From Lindgomyces ingoldianus (Eukaryota > Ascomycota > Dothideomycetes > Pleosporales > Lindgomycetaceae): a DNA stretch of 36,220 nucleotides. The notes beneath the pieces were generated by a model. That model worked only from the letters and a program-made list of their open reading frames with translations, had not been told where the DNA came from and made no database searches. The position numbers and the translations under genes were made by a program. This document shows, one piece after another, positions 1 to 10,929 of the stretch. The stretch covers positions 312,024 to 348,243 of the forward strand of contig NW_022985221.1 of the NCBI RefSeq assembly GCF_010093535.1. Direction: 5' to 3'. Position 1 is the stretch's first letter, and every line of letters begins with the position of its first letter.

Positions 1-222
1 CTTGCCATTCCAATTGTTCGCTGCAGCTGCTTTGACTACTTCTTCAGTAATTGAGATGTCTGCTCCGCGCTGGTCGAGAAGGACTGTCATCAGACCCTTT
101 CCACTATTCCAATTTCTAGCAGCAGCCACGACGATCTCTTCAGCAATTGTAGTATTATTTCTGTCTTGCTCTAACAGACTTCTCAGCGCCTTACAACTTC
201 CGTTCCTCACTGCGACAAGTAG
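1..222 (-). repeat. C-terminal tandem repeat region of the NACHT NLR
   Basis: The end of the NLR frame shows a repeat of about 32 residues (about 96 nt), with units starting IAEEIVVAAARNW and ITEEVVKAAAANNW and sharing LLDQRGAD-like segments. A more diverged unit (LLVAVRNGSCKALRSLLEQ) lies upstream. Repeats of the EEVVKAAAGN...GKEVMTLLLDQRG type are known at the C-terminus of fungal NACHT proteins, where they serve as ligand-recognition scaffolds. The array continues past the window edge, so its copy number is unknown. Confidence 0.75.
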
Positions 223-3018
223 AAGTCTGTGACCTAGTCCGTGTGTCCAGAGATCTTTCAAAATTTCTTTTCGTACGATGTCTTCAATTGTCTCGTGGAA
301 ATCGAAAGCACAGGAAACAAACAACCCTGCAGCTGATACTAGGTCTGCAGTCACCACTGCATATCTTAGTTGGCCCGGTTTCCGGCAGTCCTGGAGTCGA
401 GCATTCCAGAATCCAATACAAGAAGCTGGCCCGCTGTCACCAGATACGACATATTGAAACGCAGTTTTCAATCTACCTGAACTCCTTTCGTTCGCGGCCA
501 ACTGACAATGTGTGGCCCAGTGAAAATCTGAGTATTCGCGGAATCCATCAAAACTTATTGATGTGGCTTTTGCATACCAGCCAAGCTTGGAGAGCAAGCG
601 CTGAGTGCCGGAGTTTGGATTTGTAGACAGTATGGTCCAGAGACAGATTTCTGCCGCCAAAGCGTTTGATGCCGAGTTGCTGTATTCTTGTCGCTGCTCT
701 AAGAACTCTCTAACTGATATGTGGGCAAAGCGAAATGTATCTTGCTGGGAATCAAAAACAACAAAGTTGTTGCAAGTCTTCAGGATGATATCTTTTGATA
801 TTTTGTTCCTGTTATCCCCTGTTTGTGGGTTCATTGAGACTGCGGCTAAGAATTCTGAGGTATTAAGTGTCCTTTGCGCACATAATAGCCACCGGAGGAC
901 ATTTTTGAAAACGGCCGCTTGGACCTCGCCTGGTTTAGTGGAAAGGAGGTTGTAAATTTCAGCGTAGAGAGTATGTAGGTCTGGTGGAAGTCGACCAAGG
1001 CTGTTTTTGATGTCGTCATCGAGATCGAATGAGCAAAGATGTTGCAATTGCATACTTGCCCATCGGAACCTAGAAATCAGGTTAACACAGTCATACTGCG
1101 TGGTCAGAAAACTTACATTCCATTTGCGTCTTCGATCACCTTGTTTATAATAAGCTCTTTCATCTCCGCTTGAGAGGTGCTGTACTGTAACAGCTCTTTT
1201 TCTTGGATGAGTTGCTCCGTCTGGCTTCTTACGTACCGCATGATGTCATCGGCGTTTCTTTGGGAACTTATCTCAATATTTGGATAATTGTGCAAACGCA
1301 GGACGATGTCCTGGTCATCCCGACTTGATACGAACATCTTTACTAAGCTAGATGAGTCCCGAAGAATTTGTTCTAAAGTTTTGAGCAATTCGCGCCGCTT
1401 GCTAGGGTCACACTCATCCATGGCGTCTATCACTATCGTTGTTAGAGGATATTGTTCAATGAGCTGCATGATAAGTTTGCAGCTTTCTTCTAGCTCGAGC
1501 GACCCGGAGGCGAATCCATCAGCTTCTTTGATATTAAAAAGGTCAACAGCAGGTTTCAGCAGGCGGTTTCCAAGCTCTGGAGAAGAGAGTTGTCTTGCAA
1601 GGCTGGCAAGGATTACTTTAGGATCAGCGCGTGTAGGTTCTGCTGCATTTCGTGAGCAATAGAAGAAGACGGGTTGCGGGTTGTTGCCAGCTTTAAAGCT
1701 CTCGAGAGCGTCTTCAATCACGATCGACCTAGGAATATAAGCAATTATAACACTAGTTTTAACTTGATATAGGGACAACTTACACCATCTTACTCTTCCC
1801 TGACCCAACGATACCATGTAGCCAAAGGATAGAGGAGGCACTCTCTTCCTTCCATTTCTTAAAGATAGAGTCTGACAGAAGCCATTGTCCAGTTCCTGGA
1901 AGTACTCCCTGTTTGGCCTGGTTGTGATATTTCATATACGGTTCAGGGGAGAGCCACTGCAAAACGGTTGTGCGCTTCGATGCTGGAATCAATCAGCCAT
2001 AGCTTTACGAGCTTAGTACAGTACCAGCCTTGAAGATAGTCGTCAATGTTCTTCAGATCATGGTTCACCCTTCGCAGCGGCGCATCCATGCGTGCTAGCA
2101 GATCCTTCAGCTCTGCGTGGTCGCGGATCCTGTCTAGGAGGTATATTTAGCGTCACAGAATCATCTAGTGCCTTTTATACCAACCATTTCTATCCACAGA
2201 AGGCACACTTCGGCCAACATCAGTTTCCGCTGCGCGGATATCTTTCAAGCATGAATCAAGCTGTGTCTCAGCAAGGAGTCCATTCTTGAGCATCCTCTCT
2301 GTTTACATCTGTCAGTTACTAAGCTTTACTAGAGAAACTAGTATACAAACTGGCAGTTCCCTTCTCAAGATACTGCTTTGCCTTGGATAAATAGCTTAAG
2401 ACCTTCGCATACAGCTTGACTAAAGCTCTTTCCAATTCTTTAGTTGCTTCTGATACGCCCTGGAGATATAGGGCTTCAGTAACGGAGTAGCGACATATTA
2501 ACTCTGCTATCCAAGCAAGGCCTTCTACTACTGACGCGAGCTTGTTGGAATCGTTGACCGCAATCTGCAGACATTTCAGCCGCTTCCTCCTTAGAAGTTT
2601 AGACAGCACCTTGCCACATACTTGCAAAACAAAACGAATCCCTGCCCAAGGAAGAGCAGCATGCACTGGATCATACTGAGTTGCAACATCCCCAACCTGC
2701 TTGAAGATGTCAATCCATCGAACAATCTTCTCAAATACGTCCCTTATTATCACAGTTTCTCCGCTCTTGCGAGTGTACTTCCATCTTGACTCTATAGACT
2801 TTTGCTTGGATCTTTCGGTTTCTGCGTGGAGTTCTGTGATGATGTTGAGCTTATCAGGGCGACTGAAGTTTATATTTCGCTTATCATCGTCGGATAGCTG
2901 TGCTGCTGCACAAGCCCAGAGGTCGTTGCTAAAGCGGATAGAAGTATTAGCGAGCGTACTTTGAATTATATGGACCGTATACCTACACGCTCTCTCGTGC
3001 CACAGTAGGTGGGGACAT
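1..3018 (-). CDS. NACHT-domain NLR (STAND) receptor, 5' part, 3' end beyond window
   Basis: Fungal NOD-like receptor of the NACHT_N/NACHT type, a cytosolic STAND NTPase expected to act in non-self recognition or programmed cell death. My model has seven exons: 3018-2987, 2928-2351, 2298-2181, 2129-2020, 1982-1784, 1728-1117 and 1069 to the edge, giving 906 codons so far with all phases joining. Residues about 12-250 form the fungal NACHT N-terminal domain (YDPVHAALPWAG; KSIESRWKYTRKSGET). Walker A is G336-IVGSGKS-343 and Walker B about 444-453 (IVIDAMDECD). A winged-helix-like part and then C-terminal repeats (ITEEVVKAAA) follow. There is no N-terminal effector domain; only about ten residues precede NACHT_N. 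Introns are 47-58 nt with CTRAY branch points, except the fourth (1983-2019), which is only 37 nt and is the weakest junction. The frame is open to the edge, so the gene looks intact. Confidence 0.85.
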
Positions 3019-3925
3019 TATTCAAGTGGTTCGTAGAAACTCATACAGGAGCTCTCTGTAGTGAGAAGGAGGACGACGATTAATGCCGGTAGTGTAGAGA
3101 AGTGTTACGTAAAATGCTTTCCACGCAAAGCTATTACTGGGCGATGGTGGCCAAGGAAAGAAGCAAATACGGTCGTCTGATGCGGATTGAAAGACCGCGA
3201 AAGAGAGTAGCTTTTGGAGTCGTTTATGAGCAGAGCTATGCAAAGAAGGAGAGGTTGAAGGTGGGCGGTATGCTTGCTAAACGGCTGAGAGTAGCTGCTG
3301 TATTGTGGGCTGAAGTAGGTAGGTGCTCATCTTAACTCGAACTCGCAGGATAGCTGTTCGACCCTGTGAGCCTAGTTTGACTACGTTACGGTAAGATAAC
3401 GGTTATGAAACTATTTTGATGCCGCCATAGCGAGCAAAGAGGACGGCCGACCGGCTCCGGCCTTAGGGCTGCGAGCTCAAACTGTGCTGGAGAAGTACCC
3501 TCTCGCACAGTGGCAATTCACTTTACTGCCTAAAGTAGCGGCGCTTTACCAGAAATATAAGAATGGGAACGGCGATCTTAAACTTGAGTACATTCGCATT
3601 CGAAGGGAAGCTGGTTTCGCTAGCGACGGAACTTGAAAGGCTGCGATACACTACTCTGGCGAGGACTGTGCGGTAGAGTCTTCGGAAGTGGAAGGGTTTT
3701 GTGACCTGCTGCCTGGGTTTTGTGCCACAAGTCTGAGCGCTGAGGCTACCATACCTATTTAGGATTGGGTTCCGATGCACCCTAATCTACATTTTTCAAC
3801 TGAGATCCTTATCAAAAGTTCGTCTTCGTACATTCGCAACCTCACGCTAAAGTTGCGCCCATTTAGAACCCGTTCGGACCCTTTTCCTTAATTCAATTCC
3901 ATAAAAGCGAAACCCTATCAACACA
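3019..3925. other. Intergenic region between the NLR and IMP4
   Basis: About 900 bp separates the divergent NLR and IMP4 starts and should hold both promoters. Short open frames occur on both strands (for example 3102-3335 plus and 3022-3243 minus), but their products resemble nothing and overlap each other antisense, so I do not call them. I see no RNA gene or repeat. Confidence 0.5.
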
Positions 3926-5043
3926 ATGATAGCAAGTAAACCCTCTACCTCATCCTCCCATTCACAGTCTACTAACATCACCCTCCCAGCGCAAACAAGC
4001 CCGTGAACGCCGGGACTACCTCTACCGCCGGTATTTTCTAAATGGCGCTGTCATGTCTATAGCATTCACTGAAAATTCGGTTGTAGTGCCCTCACCCTGC
4101 GGGACGCTGAACTCGCCTCCAAACGATCAGCCCTTAAAGCCTCGCTGGCATCTGGCAAACCCCTCGACCCGTCCATCGCAAACGACTCCTCTCTTCGCAG
4201 CGACTACAAATACGATGAATCCCGCGCCGAACGCAGTATAGACGACGAACTCGCCCTCGACGACGAATACGCCCAACTCTCCGGCATCGTAGATCCCCGC
4301 ATCCTTGTCACCACGTCTAGAGACCCTAGTTCGAGGCTGGGTACGTTTGCGAAAGAGATACGGTTGTTGCTACCGACGAGTATAAGGCTTAATCGCGGGA
4401 ATCTGGTGCTCGGGAGTCTTGTATCCAGTGCACAGAGTGGGGGGTTGTCCGATATCGTGTTGTTGCATGAACATCGAGGGACTCCGACGGCGGTTACAAT
4501 ATCGCATTTCCCGCATGGACCGACCGCGAGCTTTTCGTTGCATAATGTAGTGTTGCGCGCGGATATACCTAATGCTTCGCGCGGGACTGTTAGTGAGAGC
4601 TATCCGCATCTCATTTTCGAAGGGTTTACGAGTAAGCTTGGGACGAGGGTAGTGCAGATCCTAAAGCATCTTTTCCCACCCAGGGAGCTAACGGCGGGTG
4701 TTGGGTATGTCTTCCAGGAACAGTCTATATGTATGGGACTGACTAGTACAGGAATCGGGTCGTTACGTTTAAGAATATCGAGGATAGTGTGGAGGTCAGA
4801 CATCATGTTTTTGTGAAAACGGGGTTTCAGAGTGTGGAGTAGGTCATCCTCCTTGCATAAAATTTAACATCTAGCACATACTTTGTTACTAATTATGAAA
4901 TCTAAAGGCTTGCGGAGGTGGGTCCGAGGTTTACGATGAGGTTGTTTGAGATTAGGAGTGGGCTGTTGGATAACAAAGATGGGGATGTGGAGTGGCACCT
5001 GAATCAGTATACGAGGACGGGGAGGAAGAAGGATTATCTTTGA
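3926..5043 (+). CDS. IMP4: U3 snoRNP protein IMP4 (Brix domain)
   Basis: Component of the nucleolar SSU processome. With IMP3 and MPP10 it binds U3 snoRNA and promotes its pairing with pre-rRNA for 18S maturation. My model has five exons: 3926-3931, 3990-4030, 4087-4704, 4752-4838 and 4908-5043, encoding 295 aa, the usual length of the family (yeast 290). The Brix domain starts near residue 85 ([19 protein letters not shown]) and includes [29 protein letters not shown] and YPHLIFEGF. The C-terminus ends in the typical [19 protein letters not shown]. Every splice junction restores the conserved protein. The first intron uses a GC donor (GCAAGT) after a first exon of only six bases, with a CTACTAAC branch point. 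Without splicing, the frame from this ATG stops within about 30 codons. It is convergent with RPA43. Confidence 0.95.
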
Positions 5044-5413
5044 AGAGAAGGCAGGAGTGGAGAATTGATGCGAAGTGAGCTGGGGCTTGTGATTGTAGTT
5101 GTTTATGGGTCAAGCGTTGCATACATGCATAGAAACGGCGTTCTGGAAAAGTCCGCTTTCGTACGGTCGTGGTATCGAATGAATGGTATCTAGTGCAGTG
5201 TGGAAGGTAGATAGACATATACTCCAAGCATTGACCTTTCACGTTTGCGCATCTGGGTTTCTCATTCCGAATAAGATCGAGGCTGAATGTGGGCATGCCT
5301 ACCTTTCCAGCCACAAATATACCCGAGGCCGTCATACATTCCAATCCATCTCTAAAACAATCCTGTAAACGCCTAGCCTAAGCCTTCGAAGCCTTATTAC
5401 CAAACCGATATCC
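5044..5413. other. Convergent 3' intergenic region (IMP4 / RPA43)
   Basis: 370 bp between the stop codons of two convergent genes, expected to carry both 3' untranslated regions. The short frames here are not convincing genes. Confidence 0.5.
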
Positions 5414-6343
5414 TCATTGACTTCCTTCCGGGTCAACGTCCATCCCCTCCCCATCCTCCACTGCAATGCCCCTCCCCTCGGGACTCCTCAAAATCCCCCT
5501 AGTCTGTTTCTTCCCCTTTTCCTGCCTCTGCCTCTGCCTCTCTATCTCCACTTCCTTCTCCTCTTCTACACTCAATAGACTCCCTTCAATCCGAAAATGT
5601 CCCTTACCTCCCGCACTCTTAGTTTTAGCCTCGAAGTCCCGGATCCGGATGCTTAAGATATCAGAGATCGGCATGCCGTCGTCGCCGATCCAATATCCTG
5701 CACCAGAGCCATCACCCCTATGTCCCTCCCCAACTCCTCTACCTCTCCTTCGACTTTGTTTCTCGTTCGCGGCGGCAGACTGGGAAGTAGTAGCCACCCA
5801 CGCCCACCCCAACGGTATCCCCTCCCGCATAACCGCCACTGGAAACGAATTCAAAAATGCGAGCGTGATATGCGACGAAGATTGGTGTGTAATGCGTCCT
5901 TCTATCCAGGCATTTGTGCGTGGACGGAAGACTAGGAAATCGGCGGTTGCCCAGAGGAAGGCGGCATTGTATTCGTCGGTGATTTTGCAGAGGAGGGGAT
6001 GTTCTTCTGGGTTTTCCGTATCTGATGCGTTGGAGTCGTCGTCAGGTGAGGGTGATTGGCGGTCGCGTCTGCGCCGGGAGTGGGAGGGTGAGTGGGAGGG
6101 TGAGTAGGAATGTGATGAGGCTCGAGTTTTCTTCCTCGCTGGAGGTTCATCTGCAAGCCGGAGATTTGAGTATGAAAGCACGATTCCCCGTGCAGGCGAG
6201 AAATAGGTGAGCAGCAGTGGTGAGAAGAGCGCTGCGCAGAGGGATGGTAGTGGTGTTGCGAGTGAAGACGGCGGGAGAGAGACGTATTGGGAGATTGATT
6301 CTATGTGGAAGAGGGAGGGGTCCGTTGTTTGTATTGGGGCCAT
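5414..6343 (-). CDS. RPA43: DNA-directed RNA polymerase I subunit RPA43
   Basis: Subunit of the Pol I stalk, the counterpart of Rpb7 in Pol II, which contacts Rrn3 during rRNA transcription initiation in the nucleolus. It is a single exon of 309 aa from the ATG at 6343. The upstream in-frame extension to 6529 is low-complexity and lacks family similarity, so I chose the start before APIQTTDPSLFHIESIS, which matches fungal RPA43 N-termini. The N-terminal half (SQYVSLPPSS...CAALFSPLLLTYFSPARGIVLSY) is the SHS2/Rpb7-N-like domain. A Ser/Arg-rich insert (SYSPSHSPSHSRRRRDR) interrupts it. The OB-fold part follows (WATADFLVFRPRTNAWIEGRITHQSSSHI, listed here in pieces: WATADFLVFRPR and WIEGRITHQSSSHITL). 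The tail is acidic and lysine-rich. It is convergent with IMP4, another ribosome-biogenesis gene. Confidence 0.85.
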   Translation of the reverse strand: MAPIQTTDPSLFHIESISQYVSLPPSSLATPLPSLCAALFSPLLLTYFSPARGIVLSYSNLRLADEPPARKKTRASSHSYSPSHSPSHSRRRRDRQSPSPDDDSNASDTENPEEHPLLCKITDEYNAAFLWATADFLVFRPRTNAWIEGRITHQSSSHITLAFLNSFPVAVMREGIPLGWAWVATTSQSAAANEKQSRRRGRGVGEGHRGDGSGAGYWIGDDGMPISDILSIRIRDFEAKTKSAGGKGHFRIEGSLLSVEEEKEVEIERQRQRQEKGKKQTRGILRSPEGRGIAVEDGEGMDVDPEGSQ

Positions 6344-6559
6344 AGTTGGGGGGGATAGAGGGTTGGTGTGTGAGGGAATTGAGAATTGAGGAAGCCGTTG
6401 GTGGGGATCCCATTGAGTTGGAGCTCGAAAAAAGTTCGGTCGGCGATTGCATGGGGGACTTTGCCGATCCATGCCAAGGATTAGGTTAGTCAGCGAAAGG
6501 GACATAGGACATGGGACATGGGGTGTCATCTCTATTATTCACTGTACATCTTGCCAAGC

Positions 6560-7440
6560 CTTTTCTCTTATTAGTTTAAAAAAGGGCTAGATTAATGTCT
6601 AATTAGCCTATAAAAATTTCTACTACTTTTATAAATATTCTAGATTTTTAAGGCAAATAAATATATTTTACTAGGTCTATTACTATATTCTAGGTGTTTT
6701 AATGTAATATTATAATGCTATGTTTTATTATTAGTAGGCTAAAGTTTACCTTTTTGTTACTATTTATAGTTTTAAGGTGTTGCTAAGCTAGAATTAGTAT
6801 GTTAGCGTCTGTATTCTAGTACTGTCCCCTTTTCTTAGTTATATCTGTCTAATTCTAGCTAGATATTTATAGATATCTGCTAACACTGTTACTTAGGCTT
6901 AGTATGTCTTCCTAGCCTTACTGCAAGGAATGTTAAACCTATTGCCTATTGTCTAACTTTGCAACTAACTAACATAGTACTTTATATAAACATTATTAGC
7001 AGTATAAAAGATTTATTTATTTATATTTTTTTTATTTTATTATTACTAAATTATTCTAGAGAAAATAACACACTTTTTAGAAAATTAATTCTAACTTACT
7101 AACATAAAAGGTATAGTACAACACTTGTAAAGAATAATCTTTTTATTACTAATAAATACAAACTATATTTCTTACTTTTTTGCATTTAAATATGTTTAAT
7201 TCTATTTTAATTAGTTATATTTTTTTAATATTTACACTTACTTTTTTATTTATTTACTTAAACATTAATTAGTTTACTTTAACTTTTACACCTCTGTTTC
7301 TTTTTATCTGTTTAAACTCTTAACTTTAGTTAACTTCTTTGCTATTTACTATGTTTTAATATACTCTAATTACATTTACTTTTTAGCTTTTTATATTTTT
7401 TAAGCTTAATTTAATTAATACTAAAGAACTATGCCTAGCT
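6560..7440. other. AT-rich sequence left of the recognisable Helitron frame
   Basis: No recognisable coding remnant on either strand. It may be the degraded 5' part of the Helitron or another relic. I could not place a Helitron 5' terminus. Confidence 0.4.
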
Positions 7441-8108
7441 ACATATATTATAAGTGTACTTTACTATTTGCCTATTAATCTTAGCCTAATGCGCGATCCT
7501 ACTGCTATGTGTATAGAATGTAGTGCTTATTATTAGATTAATAAACATTTAGCTAGGTCTACTACTAGCTAGCTAAAATATAGGTTTTACTGCCTTTAGA
7601 AAGATATTTATTTAAAGTTTTATTAGAACCTACTAGTTATTATTTAAAGTTTATTAAATAGTTTTTATGTAAAAAGTGCACATTTTTATAATAATATTTA
7701 TATATATAACGCTTCTCTAGCCTTTACTTCTGCTAACTACACTGCTACAGATTGCAATGTGTGTAGAAATAGCGTTAGAATATTTTAGATTATAGAGAAA
7801 CTTTACTACTTATAGAGTCTATTAGAGCCTGCTTAGAGGGTTGCTGCTAGCTACGCGTAGTTATACTTTTATAACTTAGAGTTTACTTTAAGTACTTAGC
7901 TGCAGCGTAACTAGAATTTAAACCTAGACCTAACCCTATTATAGAAGCTTATGCATATGTTAGAGGTAGATGCCTATAATCTATAGATTTTTATTTATAA
8001 AACTGCCTACAAAAGACTAAAGAGGGCTAGGCGTGATAGTTAGAATATTTAGATTATTATAAACTCTTAATTAAAGCTTATTATTAAGGCTAGTGCTAAC
8101 TAATAATA

Positions 8109-8426
8109 TGTCACAGTATCCTCTCTAGATCCTAGACATAACTGTATTAGACGCGTACTAGAGTATTATTAGTGCACGTCTAACACAAACACAACACAAC
8201 ATAGACATAAACTTAAGCATAAACTGCCTTAACACTAACTAAACCTAAAACAGGCTTAATTTATACCTAAAGCGCTTAGACTTTTAAGCTAAGTATTTAA
8301 TTACTAATTTCTTTTTAAACCTTCTTATTTCTTACACAACATCTTATACCTACTATAATACCTTATGTAGTAATTAAACTAGACCTCTGTAAAGCTCTAT
8401 AACCTTACTTATGCATAATTATAACA
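8109..8426 (+). repeat. 5' LTR of the gypsy element
   Basis: 318 bp starting TGTCACAGTATCC. The end corresponds to the inverted TGTGACA terminus seen in the 3' LTR, here mutated to ATAACA. It keeps several CpA sites lost in the 3' LTR and has lost others. Confidence 0.9.
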
Positions 8427-9035
8427 TTATGTTGTGTTAAAACTTTAGCTAAGAATAGCCTTTAAATCTAATCTAATAAGCTTAGTACTTATATAACTTT
8501 AAGCTATTAAAGTAAGCTAAGAAGCTTTCTAAAAAGCACTTACTTTATAAAAAAGCTACTACATTATAAGCTTTAAAGCTTTTTAAAAAAACTTTAAAAA
8601 ACAGCTTTACATTATTAAGCAGTCTATTTTTGCCTTAACTTTTATTATAGTAGTAAGAACTAAAAACTTACTAGCCTTAAAGCTTACCTAAAAGTCTAGA
8701 GATAGCTTAACTCTTTTCTACTTAACACTACTTACAACTTATAACTTTTTTAACTTAGTAATAAAATCTAACTAACTCTCTAATCCTTTACTGTTTAATA
8801 AAAAATAAAAAGACTTACTTTTCTTTCTACATAAGCTCTAATATAAACTTAAAAGAAATATAAACTAATTCCCCTTTAAACACTTTTAGTTACTATACAC
8901 CTACTTTTAACTTAACTACAACATAACAGCTTTAATTAACTTACTAATAAATAAAAATATTATTAACCTAAATTAATTTATAGTGTTTTTATAAGTAACT
9001 TATAAAAACTTAAATAAAAAGTTAACAGCCCTAAG

Positions 9036-9353
9036 TGTCATAATTATGCACAAGTAAGGTTATAGAGCTTTACAGAGGTCTAGTTTAATTACTACGTGAG
9101 GTATTATAGTAGGTACAAGACGTTGTGTAAGGAATAGGAAGGTTTAGAAAGAAATTAGTAATTAAATACTTAGCTTAGAAGTCTAAGCGCTTTAGGTATA
9201 AATTAAGCCTGTTTTAGGTTTAGTTAGTGTTAAGGCAGTTTATGCTTAAGTTTATGTCTATGTTATGTTGTGTTTATGTCAGACGTGCACTAATAATACT
9301 TTAGTACGCGTCTAATACAGTTATGTCTAGGATCTAGGGAGGATACTGTGACA
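9036..9353 (-). repeat. Solo LTR nested inside the gypsy element
   Basis: 318-bp copy of the same LTR in reverse orientation, with terminal TGTCATA...TGTGACA. It is flanked by a 5-bp duplication CTAAG (9031-9035 and 9354-9358). With no internal sequence on either side, this is a solo LTR left by LTR-LTR recombination of a separate later insertion. Confidence 0.88.
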
Positions 9354-10929
9354 CTAAGTTACCTAAACACTCTATAATAAAAAAAAAGCTTTACTTTACA
9401 CTTTACTAAGTTCTACTAACTTACATCTAATATAGGCCTAAATAAGATAGGTCTAATTATAGCCTTATATAACTCCCTCTTAACTAAACTATAACGCGCT
9501 ATAGTAAAAAAACCCCTTCTAAACAACCTTAACGCGTATGCAAACCTTATTGCTACCTACAATAATAACATAAGGTTCCTCTCTATATAAGCCTTAATAC
9601 ACCCCTAAACTAGCGCAGTTATAAATAAAGACCCTAACATAATAAAAATTAATTTAAATTATACTTTAGTTAGTTCTAGAAAGTGTAAAGATTATAAAAA
9701 AAAAAGTTAATACTTTAAGTATAGTAAGTATAGTTATATTTTTTAAAACTACTCTATTTCTTTTTTTTAAGTCTGTGTAAGTAGCGCTACTAGCACTTAT
9801 TAAAAATCTTTACTATTTTAATCTTATTTTTATAAAGGCTTTAACTTATATTTAAGCCTTAATCTTTTTTGCTACTCTTAACGTAGCTGCAGCTATAGTA
9901 GTAAAAGCCTGTAAAAAGGCTTATTCTAGAGCTAAGTTGCCTCTTAGAACTAATTTAACACTAGATCTCTGCTAACCTATAAGCTAAGTCCCCTACTAAT
10001 AACTAAAAGTACTAAGTTAATATTCCTATATATTTATAATAAAAAACTATATTAGCTCTAATATAAGCTCTTATTAACTTAAAAGTAAACAGCATAGGTT
10101 ACATTAATAAAGAACTAGCGCATAAACTAAATCTCTAATTAACACTACTTACCTAAATAATTTACCTAACTAGATTTAATAGAAAATAACTTAAAAAAGG
10201 TTTTATCTTTTATACTATAACTATTATAATTACTTACTAACACTATAAGAAGTAGATTAAGCTTTATGTAATAAATATAAAATATTATAACCTAATCCTA
10301 AAATAACTATAGCTATATTAGCATAAAGTTGCCTTTAATTACTAAAAGTAAGTTCTAAACTTTAACTTTTTCTAATGCTAAAATATATACTTACACTTAC
10401 ACCTAAATAACACCTAAGTAGCACTTAATACAGAAGGTTTCTAGACTTACTTTTTAATAACCTAAAGAAAAACTACTTAAGTAAGGCTAATAAGCTAGGC
10501 CTTTTACTAAAATAAGCTATGTAAAATAATTTAATAACTACTTAAACTTAAAAAAAAAAGCTTTTAAAAAAGCTTTACTTACTTAATTTAAACACAAACT
10601 AGAACTTAAACAGTAGATAGACATCTGCTATATAGAACCTACTTTATTTATAACCCTAGCTTAACAACTAGATTATAAAATCTACACAGTTATAATTTCT
10701 AATATAGACTAAGCTCTAGCTCTCTAAAAATGCACTAACTTAAAGATAATAGTCTCTTAAAACTACTATAACTTATTATATATTTTTTTTAAGATAAGTC
10801 TAATAAGCTTTTAATATAACATCTATATAATTACTAGATAACTTTTAAGCCTAGCAAACAACCTAGTTATAGGCTACTATATAGAATGTTACTAAATAAA
10901 TTAAAAGTGCTCTAAAAATACTTTAATAA

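Noticed and set aside
5466..6107. Plus-strand frame of 213 codons
   Set aside because: It is antisense to RPA43, low-complexity and without family resemblance.
6344..6529. N-terminal extension of RPA43 to an upstream ATG
   Set aside because: Proline/asparagine-rich sequence unlike RPA43; the family N-terminus starts at the ATG at 6343.
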